The position numbers and the translations under genes were made by a program. A stretch of DNA of 7,759 nt from the NCBI GenBank assembly GCA_900552325.1, contig URZG01000094.1, positions 1-7,759 of the forward strand. The letters run 5' to 3'. Position 1 is the first letter of the stretch; every line of letters starts with the position of its first letter. A model generated the notes under the pieces. It had not been told where the DNA came from. It ran no database searches and was given only the letters and a program-made list of their open reading frames with translations. The DNA comes from an uncultured Porphyromonadaceae bacterium. Its GTDB lineage: Bacteria > Bacteroidota > Bacteroidia > Bacteroidales > Muribaculaceae. Below, one piece after another: positions 1 through 5,101 of this stretch.

Positions 1-1927
1 GCCCGATGGAGACTTCGGCAACCCCGTCCTCGGGGAGTTCGTCGCCCAGAGGGTAGTAGTTGAGCGAGCGGGCCACGCCGGAGAATGAGGGGAAATAGTA
101 GCCGTCGGTATCGCGCCCCACGACTTCCTGTATTATCACGGCCATTTTTTCCTGGTCTATGACGTTGGATGTGGCCGTCATGTAGGCTTTCGATTCTTCG
201 TAGAATACGGAGGCATACACTCCTTTTACGGCGGAGGCCAGGTCGTCGAGCATCGCCTCGCGGGTAGCGGCGGGAGGCACCATGTATGTGGCGTAGACAC
301 CGGCGAAGGGCTGGTAGTGGCTGTCCTCCAGCAGCGAGGAGGAGCGCACGGCCAGGGGGGTATCCACCACCTCGATAAGTGCCAGCAGGTCGTCGCGTAC
401 GCGCTGGGGGAGCCTGGCGGCCAGGAACCGGCGGAGTATCTCGGCGTCGGAAGCGTCGCTCAACGCCACCGGATAGAGGTCGTTGTCGGCCATGAACTCG
501 TCGAAGATGTCGGTACACAGCACCACTGTGCGCGGTATGGATATCGTCACGCCGTTGAAGTTGTCGAACTCCGGATTGCGCTTGATGATGGAGTCGATGA
601 ACGCCAGACCGCGTCCTTTGCCACCCATCGACCCCTGCCCGATGCGGGCGAAGTTGGAATAATGGTCGAAGCGGTCCTTCTTGAATTCGGCCACCACGCC
701 GCGGTTTTTCATGCGGCGGTATTTCACGATGAGGTCGAAGAAGAGCTGTTTCACCGCCTGGGCGCGGCTTATGTCGGTGAAATGGTGGGCGCGCACCACA
801 TCGGCGATGCCGAACATCGCCCTGGAATAGAGCCAGCGCGAGATGTCGTTGCGGCGCGCATGATAGAGGAGCGATTCCGACGGGATCTCGAACATCCTCT
901 TCTGGAACTCGTTGATCGACTTTATACGCATTATCTCGCGGCCGTCCGACGGGTTGCGTATCACGAAGTCGCCGAAGCCGAAATTGCGCCGCACGGCGTT
1001 GCCGAGATCGACGGGCAGTTTCTTGGAGTTCTTGTCAAGGAATATCCCCGCGAACTCGTCGCAGGCGCTGCGGTTCTCGGACTCGGTGGATTCCACGATT
1101 ATCGGCAGATAGCGGTCGAGGTTCCTGACGTAGCGGGCGAGCCTGAGGCCGGCCTTCTGGTCCTTGACCCCTTCGCGCATGAACGACACGTCGGTGATGA
1201 GCCCGAGCATCTTGTCGGAATATTTGTCGTAGAGGGCCTTTGCTTCCTCATAGTCGCGTGCCAGGATCACTTTGGGGCGTCCGCGCATGCGCAGCATCTT
1301 CTCGTGCTCGTTGAGCGCTTCGGTCGAGAAGTTGAGGCTCTGGCCCAGCAGGAACTTGTAGAGATGGGGGAGTATGGAGGAGTAGAAACGCACCGAGTCC
1401 TCCACCATAAGGATCATGCGCACACCCACGTCGAGCACGTCGTTCTCGGCGTTCATCTTATCCTCGAGGAGCTTGATGATGGCCAGCAGGAGATCCACGT
1501 TGCCGAGCCATGAGAACACATAGTCTATCCCCGAGAAATCTTCGGCGGCAAGCCGTCGCGACACCTCCTTGGAGAAGGGGGTAAGCACCACGAACGGTAT
1601 GTCCGCGAATTCTTTCTTTATCTCGCGGGCGCCGGTGAAGGTCTCGCTTATATCCATGCCCGGCATGGCGATGATAAGGTCGAAATGCTTCTGCCTCAGC
1701 AGGTCAAGCGCTTCGGAAATGTGCGATACCCTCGTGATGCGCGGTGGCGACGAGAGGTTGAGGGCCACATATTCGTTATATAGCTGCTCCTCCACGCGGC
1801 CGTCCTCCTCCATCATGAAGGCATCGTATGGCGACGCCACGAGGAGCACATTGAAGATGCGCTTCTGCATGAGGTTCTGGAAGGCCGTGTCTTTAAGGTA
1901 GAGGCGGCTGATGGATTCTTCGTTCAT
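1..1927 (-). CDS. PEP synthase-like protein with N-terminal receiver domains (C-terminus outside window)
   Basis: Reading leftwards from ATG at 1927..1925, the frame stays open for 642 codons to the window edge, so the C-terminus is missing. From about residue 415 it matches the PEP/pyruvate-binding ATP-grasp domain of PEP synthase and pyruvate phosphate dikinase: a glycine loop GGKGRGLAF near 435-443, VRSSSLLEDS at 527-536 (family form VRSSxxxED), FAGVYATY at 541-548, and IIQEVVG at 598-604. Ahead of it are two response-regulator-like regions. The first (about 24-155) has no aspartate at the acceptor position. The second (about 170-310) keeps an acidic pair E176/D177, a possible acceptor D246, T281 and K299. 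Family knowledge: this domain uses ATP to phosphorylate an enzyme histidine en route to PEP. That histidine domain would lie beyond the edge, so catalysis cannot be confirmed. It is probably the last of the visible operon genes, 42 bp after rpe. A regulatory or degenerate paralogue is possible. Confidence 0.85.
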   Translation of the reverse strand, partial: MNEESISRLYLKDTAFQNLMQKRIFNVLLVASPYDAFMMEEDGRVEEQLYNEYVALNLSSPPRITRVSHISEALDLLRQKHFDLIIAMPGMDISETFTGAREIKKEFADIPFVVLTPFSKEVSRRLAAEDFSGIDYVFSWLGNVDLLLAIIKLLEDKMNAENDVLDVGVRMILMVEDSVRFYSSILPHLYKFLLGQSLNFSTEALNEHEKMLRMRGRPKVILARDYEEAKALYDKYSDKMLGLITDVSFMREGVKDQKAGLRLARYVRNLDRYLPIIVESTESENRSACDEFAGIFLDKNSKKLPVDLGNAVRRNFGFGDFVIRNPSDGREIMRIKSINEFQKRMFEIPSESLLYHARRNDISRWLYSRAMFGIADVVRAHHFTDISRAQAVKQLFFDLIVKYRRMKNRGVVAEFKKDRFDHYSNFARIGQGSMGGKGRGLAFIDSIIKRNPEFDNFNGVTISIPRTVVLCTDIFDEFMADNDLYPVALSDASDAEILRRFLAARLPQRVRDDLLALIEVVDTPLAVRSSSLLEDSHYQPFAGVYATYMVPPAATREAMLDDLASAVKGVYASVFYEESKAYMTATSNVIDQEKMAVIIQEVVGRDTDGYYFPSFSGVARSLNYYPLGDELPEDGVAEVSIG

Positions 1928-1969
1928 AGGTATGAGGGATAGCTGTGCGCCACGGATGGCGGGTGACTG

Positions 1970-2611
1970 TCAGATTTTAAGCGACCGTATGGCGGCCATC
2001 GGGTCGGGCGCGGAGAACACATAGCTGCCGGCCACCACCGCGTCGGCTCCCGCGTCGGCTACAAGTGGGCAGGTACGGTCGTTGATGCCGCCGTCGATTT
2101 CGATGATGGCTTTGGAGCCGGTGCGGTCGATGAGTTCTTTCAGGCGTCGGGTTTTCTCCACGGTATGACTGATGAAACTTTGTCCGCCGAACCCGGGATT
2201 AACCGACATGAGGAGCACCATATCCAGCCCTTCGATCACATCCTCGAGCATGCACACCGGAGTGGAGGGATTGAGGGTGACGGCCGCCTTCATCCCGGCG
2301 TCATGTATGGCGTGGATGGTGCGGTCGAGGTGCAGGCACGCCTCCTGGTGCACGTTCATGATAGCCGCGCCGCAGTCGCGCACCTGCGAAATCCATTTTT
2401 CGGGTTTCACTACCATCAGATGTACGTCCATCGGTTTGGCGAGGGTCTTCGCCACCGCTTTCATCACCGGAAAGCCGAAAGAGATGTTGGGCACGAACAC
2501 GCCGTCCATCATATCGATATGAAGCCAGTCGGCTTCGGAAGCGTTGATCATCTCAACGTCGCGCTGTATGTTGCCGAAGTCGGCCGACAGCAGGGAGGGT
2601 GATACTATCAT
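1970..2611 (-). CDS. rpe: ribulose-phosphate 3-epimerase
   Basis: This cytosolic enzyme interconverts D-ribulose 5-phosphate and D-xylulose 5-phosphate in the non-oxidative pentose phosphate pathway. The 213-residue product has normal family length and a complete (beta/alpha)8-barrel signature set: SPSLLSADF at 4-12, HIDMMDGVFVPN at 31-42, HLM at 64-66, NPSTP at 114-118, MSVNPGFGGQ at 135-144, EIDGGI at 171-176 and VAGSYVF at 193-199. By family knowledge, Asp33 and Asp173 are the acid/base pair, and His31, Asp33, His64 and Asp173 hold the metal; all are present. The ATG start puts the conserved SPSLLSADF motif at the very N-terminus as usual. The gene begins 4 bp after the DedA-family stop codon, implying co-transcription and probably translational coupling. 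Nothing looks truncated or unusual. Confidence 0.97.
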   Translation of the reverse strand: MIVSPSLLSADFGNIQRDVEMINASEADWLHIDMMDGVFVPNISFGFPVMKAVAKTLAKPMDVHLMVVKPEKWISQVRDCGAAIMNVHQEACLHLDRTIHAIHDAGMKAAVTLNPSTPVCMLEDVIEGLDMVLLMSVNPGFGGQSFISHTVEKTRRLKELIDRTGSKAIIEIDGGINDRTCPLVADAGADAVVAGSYVFSAPDPMAAIRSLKI

Positions 2612-2615
2612 GGTT

Positions 2616-3293
2616 TTATTTGTTTTTTTTCGGTTTGAAAGCCTGCCAGCAGATATACGCCAGGCAGATCAGCAGGAGGGCGAAGCCGCAATAGGTGAAA
2701 TAACCGTTGTAGCGTTCAAGGGTGGCGAAGAGCTGGTCGTAGCTCACATTCTTGCCCAGCCAGTAGCCGAGGGCGGCGAGTATGCAGTTCCATACGCCGG
2801 CGCCGAGGGCGGTGAACACAACGAACACCCCGATATTCATCCTCGCCAGGCCGGCGGGAATGGATATGAGCTGGCGTACTGCGGGGATGAGGCGCCCTAT
2901 GAAGGTCGACACTGCGCCGTGACGGTCGAAATATGTCTCGGCTTTCTCCACTTTGGCCTGGTCGATGAGGCAGGCATGGCCGAAACGGCTGTTGGCGAAG
3001 GCATAGACAATCGGTCGTCCGAGCCATAGCGACAGGAAATAGTTTACGAGCGCGCCCACAACGGCTCCGGCGGTGGCTACGAGTATGATCACGGCAATGT
3101 TCATGTCGCCGCGTGTCACGGCTATGTAGGCTGCCGGGGGCACTACGACTTCGGAGGGGAAGGGGAGAAACGAGCTTTCTATCACCATGAAAAGGAATAC
3201 CAGAGTGTAGCCGGCGTTCTCGTAGAAGAACTGGAAGAGATAGGAGGCCGAGAACCAGTCGGAGAGCGAGAGATTGATCAGGCAGTCAAGCAT
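2616..3293 (-). CDS. DedA-family (VTT/SNARE-associated domain) inner-membrane protein
   Basis: The 225-residue product is a polytopic membrane protein of the DedA family (Pfam PF09335). These proteins act in the inner membrane in lipid-carrier recycling, membrane potential and envelope homeostasis, and often overlap in function. Family features are visible in order: the re-entrant-type segment ESSFLPFPSEVVVPPAAYIA at 39-58, the GAVVGALVNYFLSLWLGR helix region at 76-93, the amphipathic stretch AKVEKAETYFDRHG at 113-126, and FIGRLIPAVRQLISIPAGLARM at 131-152 with the F-x-x-R-x-x-P-x-x-R pattern. Glu39, Arg134 and Arg140 fall where E. coli DedA proteins need charged residues. Hydrophobic segments near 27-47, 66-90, 140-180 and 200-217 are followed by a lysine-rich tail (KPKKNK). 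It is the first gene of the leftward operon. The exact substrate cannot be told from sequence. Confidence 0.92.
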   Translation of the reverse strand: MLDCLINLSLSDWFSASYLFQFFYENAGYTLVFLFMVIESSFLPFPSEVVVPPAAYIAVTRGDMNIAVIILVATAGAVVGALVNYFLSLWLGRPIVYAFANSRFGHACLIDQAKVEKAETYFDRHGAVSTFIGRLIPAVRQLISIPAGLARMNIGVFVVFTALGAGVWNCILAALGYWLGKNVSYDQLFATLERYNGYFTYCGFALLLICLAYICWQAFKPKKNK

Positions 3294-3339
3294 TTTGTGC
3301 GGGTGTTGGTTTTACGAACTGTTGTTTGTGTGGTGCAAG

Positions 3340-3374
3340 CCGGAACGGAGCGGATGGATTCTGCGGCGTTCCGG
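3340..3374 (-). promoter_or_regulatory. dyad at the 5' end of the dedA-rpe leader RNA
   Basis: CCGGAACG at 3340..3347 and CGTTCCGG at 3367..3374 are perfect 8-bp inverted repeats with 19 nt between them. The right arm begins a few bases downstream of the leftward TAACTTTG box (3385..3378), so the leftward transcript would begin almost at the first base of this hairpin. A 5'-terminal hairpin could protect the mRNA or affect translation; a protein-binding operator is the alternative. The dyad is seen directly; its role is inference. Confidence 0.4.
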
Positions 3375-3377
3375 GGG

Positions 3378-3385
3378 CAAAGTTA
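3378..3385 (-). promoter_or_regulatory. leftward Bacteroidetes-type -7 promoter element
   Basis: On the minus strand this reads TAACTTTG, a full match to the Bacteroidetes housekeeping sigma element TAnnTTTG. It lies 84 bp upstream of the DedA-family start codon, giving a leader of roughly 80 nt for the dedA-rpe-PEP synthase-like operon. No convincing -33 TTTG is present at the usual distance; the sequence there is GTTAC, which belongs to the opposing box. Confidence 0.65.
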
Positions 3386-3406
3386 CGTATTTTCGGCCAT
3401 ATTTAG

Positions 3407-3414
3407 TAACTTTG
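3407..3414 (+). promoter_or_regulatory. rightward Bacteroidetes-type -7 promoter element
   Basis: TAACTTTG on the plus strand fully matches TAnnTTTG. It sits 20 bp before the ATG of the EamA transporter, which implies a leader of only about 15-18 nt. This supports the start at 3435 over the in-frame ATG at 3297, which would place the promoter inside the coding region. The -33 region is again weak and overlaps the leftward box. Confidence 0.65.
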
Positions 3415-3424
3415 CGGCCGCAAA
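3411..3424. repeat. 14-bp perfect palindrome at the transporter transcription start
   Basis: TTTGCGGCCGCAAA is a perfect palindrome that shares its first four bases with the rightward -7 element and covers the expected +1 site. Its place would suit a repressor operator, but one 14-bp palindrome somewhere in a window this long is not rare by chance. Confidence 0.35.
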
Positions 3425-3434
3425 ACCGAAAGAG

Positions 3435-4352
3435 ATGAACAAAGACTTCCGACTGAAAGGGCACCTGGCCATGTTGGGCGCCAACACTATGTGGGGGCTG
3501 ATGTCGCCGGTGGCCAAGCTGGTGATGGCTGCGGGGATGGTCACTCCGCTGCTCCTTACCGACTGCCGTATATGCGGGGCTGCGCTGCTGTTCTGGCTGA
3601 TGTCGCTGTTCTGCCCCAAGGAGCATGTGCCTGCGGGCGACCTGCTCCGCCTCGCCGGCGCCGGGATGCTCGGCATCCTGCTGAACCAGGGGAGTTTTAT
3701 ATTCGGCGTCGGCCTGACCTCTCCCGGCGAGGCGTCGCTCATCACCACCACCATGCCTATGTGGGTGATGCTCCTGGCGGCACTGATCCTCAGGGAACCT
3801 ATCACGTTCAAAAAAGTCGGCGGTATCGTGCTGGGTGCATCGGGCGCGCTTATTCTCGTGATGGGCAACGCCGGGGGCACCTCGCGCGGCGACAATCCTG
3901 TGGCGGGCGATCTGCTGGTGCTCGGGGCTCAGCTCAGCTACGCGCTCTACCTTACCTTCTATAAGAATTTCATAAAGAAATACTCGCTGGTGACGCTGAT
4001 GAAGTGGATGTTCACTTTCGCCGCCGCAGTGGCCCTCCCACTGTCGTTGTTCACGCTCCCGGCTGTTGACCTCCATGCGTTGTCGTGGGGCGAACTGGCC
4101 GGTATCGGTTATGTAGTGGTGTTCGGCACCTTTCTGGCCTATATATGCATCATGGTCGGACAGAAGAACCTCCGTCCGACCGTTGTAGGGATGTACAATT
4201 ACGTCCAGCCTATCGTAGCCACCATTGTCGGCGTTTCGCTGGGGCTTGACCATTTCACGTTGCCCAAAATTTTCGCTATCCTCCTCATCTTCTCCGGTGT
4301 CTACCTCGTCACCATCAGCCGCGCCGCCGCCCCCTCTCCGGCAAAAGCATGA
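3435..4352 (+). CDS. EamA/DMT-superfamily permease, ten-helix drug/metabolite transporter
   Basis: The 305-residue product is an inner-membrane carrier of the EamA (drug/metabolite transporter) family, which exports or imports small metabolites such as amino acids. Two homologous halves, about residues 10-145 and 155-295, each carry five hydrophobic segments (about 11-31, 36-58, 70-90, 98-118, 126-144 / 156-178, 186-206, 219-241, 250-272, 277-295). Typical elements are the opening WGLMSPVAKL (20-29), the LREPIT loop followed by GGIVLGASGALILVMG (119-144), and VQPIVATIVG in helix nine (257-266). The ATG at 3435 is chosen because it follows a -7 promoter box by 20 bp and begins directly before the first helix. 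The in-frame upstream ATG at 3297 adds 46 residues unlike the family and spans the promoter region. The short C-terminal tail (RAAAPSPAKA) is alanine/proline-rich. The substrate cannot be assigned. Confidence 0.93.
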   Translation: MNKDFRLKGHLAMLGANTMWGLMSPVAKLVMAAGMVTPLLLTDCRICGAALLFWLMSLFCPKEHVPAGDLLRLAGAGMLGILLNQGSFIFGVGLTSPGEASLITTTMPMWVMLLAALILREPITFKKVGGIVLGASGALILVMGNAGGTSRGDNPVAGDLLVLGAQLSYALYLTFYKNFIKKYSLVTLMKWMFTFAAAVALPLSLFTLPAVDLHALSWGELAGIGYVVVFGTFLAYICIMVGQKNLRPTVVGMYNYVQPIVATIVGVSLGLDHFTLPKIFAILLIFSGVYLVTISRAAAPSPAKA

Positions 4353-4392
4353 GTCTCATAGTGTAATATGATACGGAAAAGATGTGGCTTTC

Positions 4393-5016
4393 TCAAAAAT
4401 TAATGGTGAAAGAGAGCGCGGGCGTGGGGTGCAACTTTCCAGTCCCATTTGCCGGTGAATATATAACTGAACTACCTACCGACAGCGATGTATTAGTAAT
4501 AGTTTCAGCTTCTTTGCGCAGTTTTTTTGATTTTTTGAACATGGGAATACTGCCTAACGCTATGGCAGCTCCGACAGCCATGCCTCCGATTAACTCCCCT
4601 GGAGTTTCAGCTCCTAAAAACAAAAAGGAACCGCCCCCGCCGTTCGCCGCCCCGGCATATCCCGATACCAACCCTGCGAGAAATAATGTGGTCAAGGCAC
4701 TTCCCACAGAAACCATTGCAACACCTCCGGCTTTATACTTTTTTGCTTCTTTTAAAAGATCCTCACGTTCAGCGGAAAGAACAACCGCATATTGAGTCGC
4801 TGAATCGTCAAATCCGTTGATCCCCTTCTCTGTAACTAAACCACAATCCGTAGATTCGTTGACCATGTGTGCTACCGAATCCGCAACATGTGTTACTAAA
4901 TCAGATTTTGCTGTTTGCTCATTTACATCATGATCATATATGTCATGTGTCTGTCCGTAAATATTTGTAGTGGAATAAAGTAGACAGCCGATCAGTGATA
5001 GGGTTAGTTTTTTCAT
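4393..5016 (-). CDS. hypothetical exported protein with two glycine-rich membrane segments
   Basis: I do not recognise a named family for this 207-residue protein. It starts with a signal-like segment (MKK, then a hydrophobic stretch, then possible cleavage at YG|Q around residue 21). Cys11 in LIGC could be read as a lipobox, but the hydrophobic run before it is very short. An acidic/polar region (22-90) contains the charged, possibly helical SAEREDLLKEAKKYK (81-95). Two hydrophobic glycine/alanine-rich segments follow (about 97-121 and 140-160), joined by a GGGGS-containing loop, then a strongly basic stretch KKSKKLRKEAE (161-171). The tail ends in LSFTINF. Predicted glycine-rich membrane pairs with a basic flank and an aromatic C-terminus also occur in other small Bacteroidales proteins I recall, with no known role. 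It lies 85 bp downstream of the Vps62-like gene on the same strand and shares its A/T-rich composition, so it may belong to the same unit. It converges on the EamA gene with 40 bp between stop codons. Confidence 0.8.
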   Translation of the reverse strand: MKKLTLSLIGCLLYSTTNIYGQTHDIYDHDVNEQTAKSDLVTHVADSVAHMVNESTDCGLVTEKGINGFDDSATQYAVVLSAEREDLLKEAKKYKAGGVAMVSVGSALTTLFLAGLVSGYAGAANGGGGSFLFLGAETPGELIGGMAVGAAIALGSIPMFKKSKKLRKEAETITNTSLSVGSSVIYSPANGTGKLHPTPALSFTINF

Positions 5017-5037
5017 AGCTGAAAAATAGTGAAAATT

Positions 5038-5068
5038 AGAGGGTATAGGTCGGCGACCTATGCCCTCT
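5038..5068 (-). terminator. strong hairpin between the two accessory genes, likely terminator
   Basis: Arms at 5039..5051 and 5055..5067 pair over 13 bp with one G-U type pair around a 3-nt loop (GGC), and A5038/T5068 can extend the stem. On the minus strand the stem is followed by TAATTTT and preceded by AAAA; on the plus strand it is followed by TTTT. This fits an intrinsic terminator placed 34 bp after the stop codon of the large leftward gene. The minus-strand T-tract is short, so partial read-through into the 207-residue gene is possible. That gene has only a weak promoter of its own (TAATTTTC at 5038..5031). Confidence 0.6.
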
Positions 5069-5101
5069 TTTAGATATTCCCCTGACGAAAAGGTTTAATT
5101 C

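Noticed and set aside
317..1513. Long open frame on the plus strand (398 codons)
   Set aside because: It lies antisense to the PEP synthase-like gene, whose minus-strand frame has clear family motifs. The product is low-complexity (His, Glu, Val-rich), as expected for an antisense shadow of G/C-rich codons.
3297..3434. N-terminal extension of the EamA transporter from the ATG at 3297
   Set aside because: It would run through the promoter box at 3407..3414 and the divergent control region, and adds residues unlike the family.
3312..4253. Long open frame on the minus strand opposite the EamA gene
   Set aside because: Its product is rich in His, Gln and Arg with no membrane or domain pattern, while the plus-strand frame encodes a convincing ten-helix transporter.
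4356..4371. Small hairpin TCATA / TATGA after the EamA stop as a terminator
   Set aside because: Only 5 bp, A/T-rich, without a following T-tract.
4984..4986. Cys11 of the 207-residue protein as a lipoprotein cleavage site (LIGC)
   Set aside because: Only about seven hydrophobic residues precede it, short for a lipoprotein signal; cleavage near residue 21 fits better, though not proven.
5031..5038. TAATTTTC on the minus strand as a promoter for the 207-residue gene
   Set aside because: It misses the final G of TAnnTTTG, lies only 14 bp from the start codon and follows the hairpin arm directly; too weak to list as a promoter.
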